NCBI GenBank assembly: GCA_029213265.1
Contig: JARGNG010000006.1
Coordinates: 70,035-134,034, forward strand
Reading direction: 5' to 3'
Length of the DNA: 64,000 bases
Source of the DNA: Verrucomicrobiales bacterium
GTDB taxonomy: Bacteria; Verrucomicrobiota; Verrucomicrobiia; Verrucomicrobiales; DEV007
Below the pieces are notes generated by a model, which did not search any database, was not told where the DNA came from, and was given only the letters and a program-made list of their open reading frames with translations. Made by a program: the position numbers and the translations under genes. Of this stretch, positions 33,850-44,020 are shown piece after piece. Position 1 is the first letter of the stretch. Each line of letters begins with the position of its first letter.

Positions 33850-34869
33850 ATGCGAGCCTACTTCATTCGTCGACTCCTCCTGATTCCCCCGACGCTGATT
33901 GGCATCACTCTGATTGCTTTTTTTATCACCCGAATGGTTCCGGGTGGTCCTGTCGAGCGGGCGCTGGCGGAAAGCCAGATGATCAGTATGCAGGGTGGAA
34001 ACTCGGGAAGCGGAGGCGACAACCAGGCTCTCTCCCAGGAGCAGATCGATCAGCTTAAGAAACTCTACGGCCTCGACAAGCCGTGGTACGTTGCCTATCC
34101 GCTCTGGATCGGCGACATTCTTCAGGGAAACCTGGGCACTTCCTTCCGATATCAGGAACCCGTTCTCGAGCTCATTCTTGAGCGGATGCCCATCTCCATT
34201 TACTTCGGGTTGGTCAGCGCAATCATTGTCTACTTCGTTTGTATCCCGCTCGGAATCTTCAAAGCGTTACGACATCGAACTCCCGTAGATAATGTAACGT
34301 CGGTCGCTGTTTTCGCCGGTTATGCCGTTCCCGGCTACGCGCTCGGGGCCCTGCTCGTGGTCTACTTCTGCATGCGGTGGGAATGGTTTCCGAAGGAAGG
34401 CTGGCCCACCGGGGACTGGGACGGGATGGGGTTTTTTGAACGGGTCGGCGATCTCGCTCATCACACCTTTCTGCCTCTCGTCTGCTATCTGCTGGGTTCC
34501 TTCGCCTTCATGACCATGCTGATGAAAAATCAACTGATGGACAACTTGGCCGCCGATTATGTGCGCACCGCTGTTGCCAAGGGCGTTAGTTTTCGCCGCG
34601 CGGTGGTGGGGCATGCCTTGAGAAATTCCCTCATCCCGATTGCCACGACACTGGGGCATCTCGTGAGCATCTTTTTTGCCGGTTCCTTCCTGATCGAATA
34701 CATCTTTGATATCGATGGGATTGGGTTGCTCGGTTACACCTCGATTCTTGATCGCGACTATCCGGTATTTCTCGGGATTCTCGTGCTCTCTTCTTTCCTC
34801 ATGCTGTTGGGCAACATCCTCTCGGATGTCTGCGTTGCTCTCGTCGATCCGCGGGTCAAATTCCATTGA
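33850..34869 (+). CDS. Peptide ABC transporter permease, DppB/OppB/YejB type
   Basis: 339 aa. The N-terminus MRAYFIRRLLLIPPTLIGIT and the RMVPGGP segment are typical of OppB/YejB. Six membrane helices are visible. The EAA-type loop that contacts the ATPases reads DYVRTAVAKGVSFRRAVVGH, followed by ALRNSLIPI and EYIFDIDGIGLLGY. The first periplasmic loop is Gln/Gly/Ser-rich. First gene of a seven-component peptide importer operon running to 41870. The ATG at 33850 sits inside CATATGCG, a motif repeated at 33755 and inverted at 33788. Confidence 0.94.
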   Translation: MRAYFIRRLLLIPPTLIGITLIAFFITRMVPGGPVERALAESQMISMQGGNSGSGGDNQALSQEQIDQLKKLYGLDKPWYVAYPLWIGDILQGNLGTSFRYQEPVLELILERMPISIYFGLVSAIIVYFVCIPLGIFKALRHRTPVDNVTSVAVFAGYAVPGYALGALLVVYFCMRWEWFPKEGWPTGDWDGMGFFERVGDLAHHTFLPLVCYLLGSFAFMTMLMKNQLMDNLAADYVRTAVAKGVSFRRAVVGHALRNSLIPIATTLGHLVSIFFAGSFLIEYIFDIDGIGLLGYTSILDRDYPVFLGILVLSSFLMLLGNILSDVCVALVDPRVKFH

Positions 34870-34888
34870 TGGACGCGCTTTCCAAGTG

Positions 34889-35950
34889 ATGAATTTCCTC
34901 CGACTCAAACCTCTTACCATTAAAAAGCTGAAGCGCTTCCAGGCGATTCGGCGGGGGTATGCCTCGTTTTTGATTTTTCTACTCCTGCTCCTTGTTACCT
35001 TTTGGGGAGTGGGTGAGTTCTTTGTAAACAGCCGGGCCCTCATGGTGAAATACGAGGGCCAAATCTACTTTCCCACGCACGGGGCCTTTCATCCGGGAAC
35101 CGATTTCGGCTTCGACTACGAATACGAAACGAACTACCGCGATCTGAAAAACCGCTTTGCTGAAAATCCCGAAAGCGACAACTGGGTTGTTCTACCGATC
35201 GTGCCCTACAACGCCTACGAAAATGATTTCGTCGAAGGGGAATACGGACCTCAGCCTCCCAACTTTGAGCGACGCCATTTTCTCGGGACGGATAACACGG
35301 GACGCGACATCTTCGCCCGGCTCTTTTACGGATTTCGGTATGCGGTGGGCTTCGCGCTGGCCTACATGCTGATTGTTTTTGTCATCGGAATTGCGGTGGG
35401 ATGTGCCATGGGATACTTCGGAGGTGCCCTCGACCTCTTCGGGCAGCGCGTCATCGAGGTATGGCAGAACATCCCGTTTCTCTACATCGTCATCATTGTC
35501 GCTTCGATTGTCCGGCCGACCATTGGCATTCTCCTGGGGATCTTTGTCGTTTTTGGATGGACTTCCATGACCTACTATATGCGGACGGAGACCTTACGGG
35601 AGAAATCGAGGGACTATGTTTCCGCTGCAAAGGTTCTCGGAGCCAGCAACTGGCGGGTCATCTTCCGACATGTTCTCCCGAATACAATTTCGATTCTCGT
35701 TACCTTCATGCCGTTCACCCTGGCCAGTGCGATCGCATCGCTGACGGCCCTGGATTTCCTCGGGTTCGGTCTGCCCGTTCCGACTCCGAGTTGGGGGGAA
35801 TTGCTCCAGCGCGGAGTGCAGAATCTCAATGCACCCTGGATCGTGACTTCTGCCTTTAGCGGACTCGTTGTTGTGCTCCTGCTCGTTACCTTTATCGGTG
35901 AAGCGATTCGGGAAGCCTTCGATCCGAAGAAATTTACCATCTATCGTTAA
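34889..35950 (+). CDS. Peptide ABC transporter permease, DppC/OppC/YejE type
   Basis: 353 aa from ATG 34889. An N-terminal helix (ASFLIFLLLLLVTFWGVGEF) is followed by a long periplasmic segment of about 100 residues (PTHGAFHPGTDFGFDYEYET ... RRHFLGTDNTGRDIFARLF), as in YejE and unlike short OppC. Five further helices and the EAA loop SRDYVSAAKVLGASNWRVIF follow. The long periplasmic insert points to the YejABEF subgroup, which imports microcin C and other peptides in enterobacteria. Nineteen nt after the first permease; stop overlaps the next start as TAATG. Confidence 0.94.
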   Translation: MNFLRLKPLTIKKLKRFQAIRRGYASFLIFLLLLLVTFWGVGEFFVNSRALMVKYEGQIYFPTHGAFHPGTDFGFDYEYETNYRDLKNRFAENPESDNWVVLPIVPYNAYENDFVEGEYGPQPPNFERRHFLGTDNTGRDIFARLFYGFRYAVGFALAYMLIVFVIGIAVGCAMGYFGGALDLFGQRVIEVWQNIPFLYIVIIVASIVRPTIGILLGIFVVFGWTSMTYYMRTETLREKSRDYVSAAKVLGASNWRVIFRHVLPNTISILVTFMPFTLASAIASLTALDFLGFGLPVPTPSWGELLQRGVQNLNAPWIVTSAFSGLVVVLLLVTFIGEAIREAFDPKKFTIYR

Positions 35951-37917
35951 TGAAAATCCCTTTCGCCCAGCTGGCCAAAGCCCTTCCTGCTTTGCCGATC
36001 CTTTTCCTCGTTGCCTGTGGCAGCCCCGAGGAGGAATTGGAGGTTTCCGGGGCAACGAAACTTTCGCCGGAGCAAATCGAAGAGGCCCTGGCCGTTCGCC
36101 ATCCGGGTGCGGAGGCCCATTTCGCCGAGAATTCCGACTTTTTTCAGATGAAAACAGCGTCGGATCTTCCCGCTGGATTGCTCTGGAAAAGTGGAGCGGA
36201 ACAGGCCGAGTTCGCCTCCCCCAAGGCTCTGCGCGGCGGCACCGAGCGTATCTGGGTGCAGGATTTCCCACGGACCCTGCGAGTGGTGGGACCCGATTCG
36301 GCGACTTCCTTTCGTGGATTCATTCACGACAACCAGGAAATGTCCCTCGTCAAAAAGCACCCGGAAACTGGGGGCTACTTTCCCGGACTTTGCAGCGAGT
36401 GGGCCATTTCTGAGGATCGTAAGACGGCCTGGTTCCGGCTTGATCCGGAAGCTCGTTTCTCCGACGGGGTTCCCCTCAAGGCCCGGCACTTTTTCTTCAC
36501 GTTTTATTTCATGCGCAGCCCCTGGATTCAGGCGCCCTGGTACAACAACTGGTATTCCGAGAAATACACGCGCATCGCCGCGTACGGAGACGACATCATC
36601 GAAGTCGGGCTCAAAGACGCGAAGCCTGACACCCTCCGGTTTTTCGAAGAGGATCTCTATCCGCTTCCCGAACATTTCTACGCGGAGTTCGAAGAGGATT
36701 TCATCAATCGTTATGCGTGGCGCTTTGCTCCGACGACCGGGCCCTATGTCATCCACGCCAAAGACATTCGCAAAGGCCGGACCCTCACTCAGACCCGATT
36801 GGATGATTGGTGGGCGAATGACAAGAAATTCTGGCGTTTCCGCTTCAATCCCGACTACCGGGAGTTTTCCGTGATTCGTGACCCCGAAAAAGCACTCGAG
36901 GCTTTTATCTCCGGAGACTACGAAATGCAGCGCATTCGAACTCCCGATGTCTGGCAGGAAAAACTCGACAAGCCACCGGTGCAGAAGGGCTACATCGCTC
37001 GTGCCCAGTTTTACAACCAGATCCCGCGGCCCTGCTATTCCCTGAGGCTGAACAAATCAAAGCGCCATCTCGACAACCTCGACATTCGGATTGGTCTGCA
37101 GCATGCCTCCAACTTTGATCTTGTCCTCGAGCAGTATTTCCGGGGGCGCTACGAGCGCATGCAAACCAGCTCAGACGGCTACGGGGAATTTACCAATCCG
37201 GATATCAAGGTCCGGGAATTCTCCCCCGCGAAGGCAAGGGAGCATTTTGCGAAAGCCGGATTCACCAAGTCAGGACCGGATGGTATTCTCGTAAACGAGC
37301 AGGGGCAGCGCCTCAGTTTCACCGTATCGACCGGATACAAGCGCTTCGCCGACGTTCTCACGATCCTCGAGCGGGAAGCGCGGAAAGCCGGCGTCGAATT
37401 TCAGATTGAGATCATTGATGCCACGGCGGCCTGGAAAAAGGCGCAGGAGAAAAAGCATGAAATCTGTTTCACGGCGCTGAACCGGTCCGTTGAGCTGTAC
37501 CCCCGCTACTGGGATTTCTGGCACAGCTTCAACGCCTACAAAGAGGACGGCAGTGTAAAAGCGGAGACAAACAATTTCACCGTGACCGCTTATCCCGAGT
37601 GGGACGAACTCATCGATCGCTATGAGCAGTCCACCGATTTGGCTGAGATCAAGAGCATTGCCTACGAGCTCGAACAGAAGATTCACGACGATGCCTCGTT
37701 CATTCCCGGTTGGATCCGGCCCTATCTGCAGTGTGCCTACTGGCGTTGGGTTCAGTGGCCGGAGGGATTCAATGCCCGTCTCGCGCGCGAACACGACGAG
37801 CTCTGCATCCACTGGATCGATCCAAAGATCAAAGCCGAGACCGAAGCCGCGATGAAATCGGGCAAGGAATTCGAAGAAACCACCCTCATTTTCGATCAGC
37901 ACCAGCGAAAACCATGA
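35950..37917 (+). CDS. Peptide-binding lipoprotein (SBP family 5), first copy
   Basis: 655 aa. Signal with lipobox LVAC (around residues 20-23). SBP_bac_5 features: WAISEDRKTAWFRLDPEARF, SDGVPLKARHFFFTFYFM, PTTGPYVIHAKDIRKGRTLT and the C-terminal WRWVQWPEGFNARLAREHDE. It should capture a peptide or peptide-like solute in the periplasm and pass it to the two permeases. Start codon overlaps the permease stop by one base; its own stop overlaps the second binding-protein gene (ATGA). A long N-terminal segment (about 25-95) precedes the usual fold. Confidence 0.93.
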   Translation: MKIPFAQLAKALPALPILFLVACGSPEEELEVSGATKLSPEQIEEALAVRHPGAEAHFAENSDFFQMKTASDLPAGLLWKSGAEQAEFASPKALRGGTERIWVQDFPRTLRVVGPDSATSFRGFIHDNQEMSLVKKHPETGGYFPGLCSEWAISEDRKTAWFRLDPEARFSDGVPLKARHFFFTFYFMRSPWIQAPWYNNWYSEKYTRIAAYGDDIIEVGLKDAKPDTLRFFEEDLYPLPEHFYAEFEEDFINRYAWRFAPTTGPYVIHAKDIRKGRTLTQTRLDDWWANDKKFWRFRFNPDYREFSVIRDPEKALEAFISGDYEMQRIRTPDVWQEKLDKPPVQKGYIARAQFYNQIPRPCYSLRLNKSKRHLDNLDIRIGLQHASNFDLVLEQYFRGRYERMQTSSDGYGEFTNPDIKVREFSPAKAREHFAKAGFTKSGPDGILVNEQGQRLSFTVSTGYKRFADVLTILEREARKAGVEFQIEIIDATAAWKKAQEKKHEICFTALNRSVELYPRYWDFWHSFNAYKEDGSVKAETNNFTVTAYPEWDELIDRYEQSTDLAEIKSIAYELEQKIHDDASFIPGWIRPYLQCAYWRWVQWPEGFNARLAREHDELCIHWIDPKIKAETEAAMKSGKEFEETTLIFDQHQRKP

Positions 37918-39854
37918 TAAAAGACTGCCTGAAACTTCTGCCACTCTTCGGAGCCGCCTTCCTTTTCACTTCCTGTGGAGGAGGTGGGAATGACGATGGA
38001 CCGGACAACGATTCGGATTTTCCTCCCTATGATAATACAGAGGAAGTGGAGGCGTTCTATAAGGCACGGCCTGAGCGTTTCGTGTTTGCAACTCCGGAAG
38101 ATTTGCCTGCTGATCTCGTTTGGGAAGACGGTTTGGGCCTTCCCGAAATCGGCTCTGACAAAGCCACGAAGGGCGGAACGATGATGGGGGGGCTTCCTGA
38201 CTTTCCGAGAACACTTAGACACGTGGGACCGGATTCCAATGGCAGTTTCCGTCCGTTCATTCTCGATGACATGACCTTGAACTGGGCTCATCGCCATCCG
38301 AATGAAGAGGGATACTATCCCGGTATTGCTTCCGGGTGGGCCATCGATTCGGATGCGGGGACAGTCTACGTGAAGATCAATCCCGATGCGCGATGGAGCG
38401 ACGGGGAATCGATTACAGCCGAGGATGCAATCTTTCCATTTTACTTCCGGACTTCCGATTACACGAATGCCCCGTTTGGGAAGAATTTCTTTGAGGAGAA
38501 ATACACCAACGTCACTATCTACGACGACTATACCTTTTCCGTGACGGTTGCTGACAAGCGCCCGGACTTTGCCTCTTATGTTCTTGAGCTGGCGCCCGCT
38601 CCCCGTCATTTCTATCGTGAGCACGGTCCTGACTACGTTCAACGATACCAGTGGCGGTTCGTTCCCACCTCCGGTCCGTATGTGATCAACGACAGCGATG
38701 TCAAAAAAGGCCGGTCCATCGCATTGACTCGCCTTAACGACTGGTGGGCAAAGGAAAAGAAATTCTGGAAAAACCGCTACAATCCCGACCGAATCCAACT
38801 CACTGTAGTCAGGGATCCGGCTAAATCCTTTGAGTCTTTCAAGAAGGGCGACTTCGATTTGGCTCGATTGAACCTCTCGGAATACTACTACGAGAAGTTG
38901 CCGAATGACGATCCGCTTGTGGAGAAGGGATACATTCACAAATACACTTTCTTCAACGAGATTCCCCGCGGAACGCTGGGTCTGTGGCTCAATACATCAA
39001 AGCCGCCGCTCGACAATGTCCACGTGCGTCGCGGCATTCATCATGCTTCCAATTGGGATCTTGTAATCGAGAAATTCTTCCGCGGGGACTGGGAGCGCCT
39101 TAAGACGACCGGCGATGGCTACGGCGAGCCGAGTCGTTCCGACATTGTGCCGCGCGAGTTTTCCGTTGAAAAAGCGGCTGAGGAATTTGCCGCAGCGGGT
39201 TTTACGAAGCGGGGTCCGGATGGGATTTTGATGAACGATCAGGGGCAGCGACTTTCTTTCACCGTTACCACCGGATACAAGACTTTCGGGGATGCACTCA
39301 CCATTCTGAAGCAGGAGGGACTCAAAGCGGGGATCGAGTTTCAGATCGAAATTCTTGACTCCACCGCGGGGTGGAAAAAGGCACAGGAAAAAAATCACCA
39401 GATCGCTCTGACGGGAACGTCATCATCGCCGAGTGAGTTCTATCCCCGCTACTGGGACTTCTGGCACTCGGACAACGCATTGCAGGACGGGAAGCCGAAG
39501 TCGCAAACCAACAACTTTACCATTAGTGCGATTCCCGAACTCGATGATCTCATCGACCGCTACGAGAAGTCCGAAGACCACGCCGGGAAAGTGAGCCTCG
39601 CACATCAGATTGAGGATATTCTCTATGAACACGCTGCGTGGGTTCCCGGAGTCGATATGGTATTCTACCGGGTAGGATCCTGGCGCTGGGTGATGTGGCC
39701 GGAGGACTTTAATGTGAAGCGAAGTGAACTGGAGCGCACCTACTGGGTTCACTGGATCGACGAGGAAAAACGCAAAGAAACGAAAGAAGCGATGAAGGCC
39801 GGAAAGACCTTCGAGCCCGTAATCAAGGTTTTCGATCAATACAAACCCAACTGA
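37914..39854 (+). CDS. Peptide-binding lipoprotein (SBP family 5), second copy
   Basis: 646 aa from ATG 37914, overlapping the preceding stop; this start gives a signal with lipobox FTSC and a Gly/Asp-rich linker. Alignment by eye to the first binding protein is close over the whole length (DFPRTLRHVGPDSNGSFRPF, PTSGPYVINDSDVKKGRSIA, GPDGILMNDQGQRLSFTVTT), so it arose by tandem duplication. The two copies differ in the presumed ligand-contact regions, suggesting different peptides through one membrane channel (inference). Followed by a 33-bp paired-motif element and the ATPase genes. Confidence 0.93.
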   Translation: MIKDCLKLLPLFGAAFLFTSCGGGGNDDGPDNDSDFPPYDNTEEVEAFYKARPERFVFATPEDLPADLVWEDGLGLPEIGSDKATKGGTMMGGLPDFPRTLRHVGPDSNGSFRPFILDDMTLNWAHRHPNEEGYYPGIASGWAIDSDAGTVYVKINPDARWSDGESITAEDAIFPFYFRTSDYTNAPFGKNFFEEKYTNVTIYDDYTFSVTVADKRPDFASYVLELAPAPRHFYREHGPDYVQRYQWRFVPTSGPYVINDSDVKKGRSIALTRLNDWWAKEKKFWKNRYNPDRIQLTVVRDPAKSFESFKKGDFDLARLNLSEYYYEKLPNDDPLVEKGYIHKYTFFNEIPRGTLGLWLNTSKPPLDNVHVRRGIHHASNWDLVIEKFFRGDWERLKTTGDGYGEPSRSDIVPREFSVEKAAEEFAAAGFTKRGPDGILMNDQGQRLSFTVTTGYKTFGDALTILKQEGLKAGIEFQIEILDSTAGWKKAQEKNHQIALTGTSSSPSEFYPRYWDFWHSDNALQDGKPKSQTNNFTISAIPELDDLIDRYEKSEDHAGKVSLAHQIEDILYEHAAWVPGVDMVFYRVGSWRWVMWPEDFNVKRSELERTYWVHWIDEEKRKETKEAMKAGKTFEPVIKVFDQYKPN

Positions 39855-39867
39855 TTGTGAGCCGATT

Positions 39868-39900
39868 CAACCCTGTTGAGCCTCCGACCCAACCCTGTTG
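39868..39900. repeat. 33-bp paired-motif element, copy 2 (direct)
   Basis: CAACCCTGTTG occurs at 39868-39878 and again at 39890-39900 with 11 bp between. Each 11-mer is itself a CAAC-3-GTTG palindrome. It lies between the second binding-protein gene and the ATPase gene, inside the importer operon. Confidence 0.8.
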
Positions 39901-39918
39901 GGCACTGCCCTCTTAATT

Positions 39919-40896
39919 ATGCCACTGCTTGAAGTCACTGATCTCCAAACCGGATTCGAAACCGATTCCGGTCGAGTCGTCGCGGTGGACGGCGTCAACT
40001 TTTCGGTCGAGCGGAACAAGACTCTCGGCATCGTCGGTGAGTCCGGCTGCGGAAAGAGTGTGACCGCTTTATCGATCATGCAATTGCTGCCGCGTCCTGC
40101 CGGGCACATTCTCGGGGGCAGCATTCAGTTCAAGGATCGCGAACTGGTCGAGGCCACGCCCGAGGTCATGGTCGACGTTCGCGGTGACGAGATCGGGATG
40201 ATTTTCCAGGAGCCGATGACGGCACTGAACCCCGTTCAGAAAATCGGTCGCCAGGTCAGTGAGGTCTTCCTTCTTCACAAAGAGATGAGCAAGGCCGAGG
40301 CTCGTGCCGCCTCGATTGATATTCTTGAGAAGGTGGGTATTCCCTCACCCGAAGTGCGCGTTGATGAGTATCCCCACCAGCTCAGTGGTGGGATGCGGCA
40401 GCGGGTCATGATCGCGATGGCGCTCGGCTGCAAGCCGGATCTACTCATTGCCGATGAACCGACTACGGCACTCGATGTCACGGTGCAGGCGCAGATTCTA
40501 AAGCTGATGAGCGATCTCCAGGCGGAGATGGGAATGGCCATCATTTTGATCACCCACGATCTCGGGGTCATCGCGGAAACCTGCGACGAGGTGGTCGTGA
40601 TGTATGGCGGCCGCATCGTCGAGCGAGCTTCGGTGGAAGAGCTTTTCGAGAATCCGCAGCACGCCTACACCAAGGGATTGCTGCGCTCGATTCCGCGACT
40701 GGATCGCGAGCGGAAAACAAAGCTGCCCACGATCGAGGGCAACGTTCCCTCTCTCGACAAGATGCCGGAAGGATGCCGCTTTTCGACCCGCGCTGATGTC
40801 GAGCATGACGAGGCGGCGATCACGCAGCGTCCGCCTTACGAAGAAATCTCACCCGGCCACTGGGTCGAGAAATGTCCATTTTGTTACCAGGGATGA
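39919..40896 (+). CDS. Peptide ABC transporter ATPase, DppD/OppD type
   Basis: 325 aa from ATG 39919 ([13 protein letters not shown]). Walker [11 protein letters not shown], signature LSGGMRQR, Walker [13 protein letters not shown] and the switch His in ILITHDLGV are all intact. The C-terminus carries the oligopeptide-ATPase extension ending in [10 protein letters not shown]. It hydrolyses ATP for import together with the second ATPase. The stop overlaps the next start as ATGA. In enterobacterial Yej systems these two ATPases are fused in YejF; here they are separate. Confidence 0.95.
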   Translation: MPLLEVTDLQTGFETDSGRVVAVDGVNFSVERNKTLGIVGESGCGKSVTALSIMQLLPRPAGHILGGSIQFKDRELVEATPEVMVDVRGDEIGMIFQEPMTALNPVQKIGRQVSEVFLLHKEMSKAEARAASIDILEKVGIPSPEVRVDEYPHQLSGGMRQRVMIAMALGCKPDLLIADEPTTALDVTVQAQILKLMSDLQAEMGMAIILITHDLGVIAETCDEVVVMYGGRIVERASVEELFENPQHAYTKGLLRSIPRLDRERKTKLPTIEGNVPSLDKMPEGCRFSTRADVEHDEAAITQRPPYEEISPGHWVEKCPFCYQG

Positions 40897-41870
40897 AGCC
40901 ACTTCTCTCCGTTGAAAATTTGAAAATGCACTTCCCGGTGAAGGGGGGGGTGTTTCTCCGTTCCGTAGCCTCCTGCAAAGCGGTGGACGGCGTTTCCCTG
41001 ACCGTCCACGAAGGGGAAACCCTCGGCCTCGTCGGGGAGTCCGGGTGCGGAAAATCGACCCTTGGAAAGTGCATGGTACGGCTTCTTGAGCCCACGGGTG
41101 GACGAGTTGAATTCGAAGGCGCGGACATCACCCACATGAAGCGATCGGACTTGCTGCCGAGACGGCGGGAGTTGCAGATGATGTTCCAGGATCCTGCGGA
41201 ATCGCTGAACCCGCGCCATACCGTCGGCGAGATTGTTTCCGAACCGTTTGTCATTCATGGGATCGGGGATCGCCAGGAGCGTGTCGAAAGGGTGGGGGAA
41301 CTGCTCGAGAAAGTCGGGCTGAGTGCCTCGGCAGCGGATCGGTTTCCCTTCGAGTTTTCCGGGGGGCAGCGCCAGCGCATCGGAATTGCCCGGGCGATTG
41401 CGCTCAATCCCCGGATGATTATTTGCGACGAGCCGGTTTCCGCTCTCGATGTGTCTGTGCAAAGTCAGGTTCTGAACCTGATGATGGATCTGCAGAGCGA
41501 TCTCGGATTGAGTTATCTATTTATCGCCCACGATCTCGCCGTGGTGCGCCACGTATCCAATCGCGTGGCGATTATGTATCTGGGCAAGATCATGGAGGTC
41601 GCCGATGCGGATGCGATCTACGAGAATCCGCGGCATGCCTACACCAAGGCTCTCATTTCGGCCATCCCGATTCCCGATCCGAAAGTGCAGAAAGAGCCTC
41701 AATTTCTCGAAGGAGATGTTCCGTCTCCGATCAATCCTCCCGAAGGATGTGCCTTCGGACACCGCACCGCACACGCGGACTGGGAAAAAAGCATCGGAAT
41801 GGATTTGAGCCTTCGCGAGGTCGAGCCCGGGCACTGGGTCCAGCCCTGCCCGTGTTGCACGGACCTGTAG
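40893..41870 (+). CDS. Peptide ABC transporter ATPase, DppF/OppF type
   Basis: 325 aa from ATG 40893 ([20 protein letters not shown]), overlapping the previous stop. Walker [12 protein letters not shown], signature [15 protein letters not shown], Walker [13 protein letters not shown] and switch His LFIAHDLAV are present; the OppF-type C-terminal extension with conserved Cys ([10 protein letters not shown]) is complete. Last gene of the importer operon. The 150 bp that follow contain a possible CGGGCA/TGCCCG hairpin near 41914-41940 but no T-run. Confidence 0.95.
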   Translation: MKPLLSVENLKMHFPVKGGVFLRSVASCKAVDGVSLTVHEGETLGLVGESGCGKSTLGKCMVRLLEPTGGRVEFEGADITHMKRSDLLPRRRELQMMFQDPAESLNPRHTVGEIVSEPFVIHGIGDRQERVERVGELLEKVGLSASAADRFPFEFSGGQRQRIGIARAIALNPRMIICDEPVSALDVSVQSQVLNLMMDLQSDLGLSYLFIAHDLAVVRHVSNRVAIMYLGKIMEVADADAIYENPRHAYTKALISAIPIPDPKVQKEPQFLEGDVPSPINPPEGCAFGHRTAHADWEKSIGMDLSLREVEPGHWVQPCPCCTDL

Positions 41871-42020
41871 CCGATTTCTGAGAGGCCGGGGGCTTCCCGT
41901 TTCTACCGCAAGTCGGGCACCAATTATCTCTTGCCCGGGACCGGGCCTGCTATCTACCCTTTTCTTTGATACCAAAGGAGTCAGTCAAATCCCCCGGACT
42001 CCAGCGCGCTTCTTTTTACC

Positions 42021-43037
42021 ATGAAAAAACAATCCAAGCTTTCCCTCTTCGCCCTGACCTGTCTGCTGTCTCTTCCGGTCTACGCAGCGGAAACCGAGCC
42101 TGTGCGAATGGGCGGTGGACTGATGACCTTCGACACGGTTCCCGGTTGGGGATTGGGTGATGATGGAAAGTCAGTTCTTGGTGCCACTCATGGCGGCGTT
42201 GTCATAGACAAGGCGGGAAATGTGTACGTCAGTGCGAACAAGGGCGTCGTCGTCTTTTCGTCGGATGGCAAAGCGCTTCGGGAATTCGTTGATGACGATC
42301 ATTCCAGCCTGCACGACATCGAAATTCGTGAGGAGGAAGGTGTCGAGTATATCTACGGGGCCCGGAACCAGAATCGCGAGGGAATCAAGTTTCGGGCTGA
42401 CGACGGGGAAGTGGTGATGCGGCTGCCTTTTCCAAAAGCATCCGGGCTCAACCCATTGGCCAAGTTCAATCCGACGGCGATCACAGTGGCGCCCAACGGC
42501 GATATTTATTTGGCGGATGGATATGCGAGCAATGTCATCTTTCGCTTCGACAAGAACGGGAAATATCTGAGTCACTTTGGGGAGAAGGGGAATGAGCTCA
42601 AGCAATTCAACACCGCCCATGGCATGACTCTCGATGCGCGTTACAATCCACCGCGCCTTTTGATTTGCGATCGCAATCACAAACCGAAGGGACGCCTTCT
42701 ACACTACAGCCTCGAAGGCGAGTTCATTGAGGTAGTGGTCTCGGGTCTGGGAATGCCGACTTCCGTTGCGATTCAGGGTGACTATGTCTCGGTTCCCGAC
42801 CTTCACGGTCGCGTCGTCATCCTCGACAAGAGCAATACGATCATGGCGGTTCTGGGACACAATCCGAATCCCAAAACGCGCGGTGCCCACGGCGTGAAGC
42901 AGAAAGACTGGATCGAAGGTGTCTTCAGCGGGACGCATGGATCCTACTGGGACAAAAACGGCGACCTTTTTGTGCAGGACTGGAACGTCGACGGTCGAAT
43001 CATGAAGTTGGCCCGGGTGAAACTGGGTGGGCTGTAA
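42021..43037 (+). CDS. Secreted NHL-type six-bladed beta-propeller protein
   Basis: 338 aa. Signal peptide KKQSKLSLFALTCLLSLPVYA. Repeated NHL-like blades: GVVIDKAGNVYVSANKGVVV, ITVAPNGDIYLADGYASNVI, VAIQGDYVSVPDLHGRVVIL and the last blade YWDKNGDLFVQDWNVDGR. The arrangement resembles peptidyl-glycine lyase/NHL proteins seen in planctomycetes and verrucomicrobia next to glycan genes. No catalytic residue can be assigned. Single gene, 150 nt after the peptide-importer operon. Confidence 0.85.
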   Translation: MKKQSKLSLFALTCLLSLPVYAAETEPVRMGGGLMTFDTVPGWGLGDDGKSVLGATHGGVVIDKAGNVYVSANKGVVVFSSDGKALREFVDDDHSSLHDIEIREEEGVEYIYGARNQNREGIKFRADDGEVVMRLPFPKASGLNPLAKFNPTAITVAPNGDIYLADGYASNVIFRFDKNGKYLSHFGEKGNELKQFNTAHGMTLDARYNPPRLLICDRNHKPKGRLLHYSLEGEFIEVVVSGLGMPTSVAIQGDYVSVPDLHGRVVILDKSNTIMAVLGHNPNPKTRGAHGVKQKDWIEGVFSGTHGSYWDKNGDLFVQDWNVDGRIMKLARVKLGGL

Positions 43038-43277
43038 CTCGGGGTGACCCAACGCCTGCCGCAGTGGGGTGGGCGGTTTGGAACGGAACAGTCGTGACAC
43101 AGGGATGGATGGTAGAGACCGGAATCCAAAGTCAGCCGCCAATGCGAGCGGGCAGATCCGCCGAATTTTCGTGGGGGCGGAACGGCGCTTGTCGAAACGG
43201 ATCCGGGAAATGCCTGAAATTTACTTGTGGAAAACTGCTCCCCATTGTTTCCTATGAAAATTATAGACCGGTTCTTT

Positions 43278-43799
43278 ATGAAAACACGATTCCTCCTTTT
43301 CACCCTTTCCATTACTTTGTTCGGCTTGAGCGGAAGCAATGGTGCCGACTTCCAGCCGGATCTTTCGATCGGCGATTCGCCGACTGCTTTGAAAGGCGAC
43401 AACAAATACAAAAATTCCGGCCAGAAGAACACGCTCAGATTGTCAGATCGCCAAAGCCAGAATGACTTTTTTGTCGGCGTCGAGAACGATGGTGACAATC
43501 CCGACCAGGTGAAACTTCGCGGGAGGAAGGGCAACAAGCATTTTCGCATCGACTATTTTGATCAATCCAATGGCGGAGCCAATGTCACCGCCGCGATCGC
43601 AAAGGGACGTTATGTCACCGCTGAACTTGCGCCTGCGGAGCGAATCATCATCCGCGGAGAGATCGAGCCCAAGAGACACGGAAAAGGGAAAGGCGGAAAA
43701 AGAAGTGCCATTAGAGTCAAAGGGACTTCGGTGAACAAGGCCTCCGCGAAAGATCAGGTTCGGTTGACGGTCATCACACCAAAGGAGCCGAAGTCCTGA
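43278..43799 (+). CDS. Small secreted basic protein of unknown function
   Basis: 173 aa from ATG 43278, which gives a clean signal peptide (KTRFLLFTLSITLFGLSG); ATG 43254 would add eight residues. The mature protein is basic, with a beta-rich domain (DFFVGVENDGDNPDQVKLRG ... NVTAAIAKGRYVTAELAPAE) and a Lys/Gly-rich loop (KRHGKGKGGKRS). A similar segment (HWFAENDGLSPDSF ... NVTAAAIAGSLVTPSLNPGE) occurs in the truncated gene at 44021-44614, so both belong to one family, probably a surface-protein module. No known function. Confidence 0.65.
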   Translation: MKTRFLLFTLSITLFGLSGSNGADFQPDLSIGDSPTALKGDNKYKNSGQKNTLRLSDRQSQNDFFVGVENDGDNPDQVKLRGRKGNKHFRIDYFDQSNGGANVTAAIAKGRYVTAELAPAERIIIRGEIEPKRHGKGKGGKRSAIRVKGTSVNKASAKDQVRLTVITPKEPKS

Positions 43800-44020
43800 A
43801 GAAATAGCCTTCCTCCAGCATCCTCCTCAAGGGGCGAAAAAAGGCACATCTTTCTTCTGACGGAAAGAAGGACGCCCGGGCGTGCCTCTTCGGCCCAATG
43901 AATTCGCAACTCCTCTGTGATACTTTCTCATTGGTTGAGGTCAAAACGACTCTGGTTTGTCGGGTTTGGCAGCGAAGGTAGCGCTCTTCAGGTGAGCGGG
44001 GCTGGGCTGATGCGGCATGA

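Noticed and set aside
33755..33855. ATATGCG motif three times (one inverted) before the importer operon
   Set aside because: Seven bases is too short to call an operator; mentioned only within the permease entry.
36191..36874. 227-codon plus frame inside the first binding-protein gene
   Set aside because: Out-of-frame shadow rich in Ser/Arg/Pro; the in-frame gene has strong SBP motifs.
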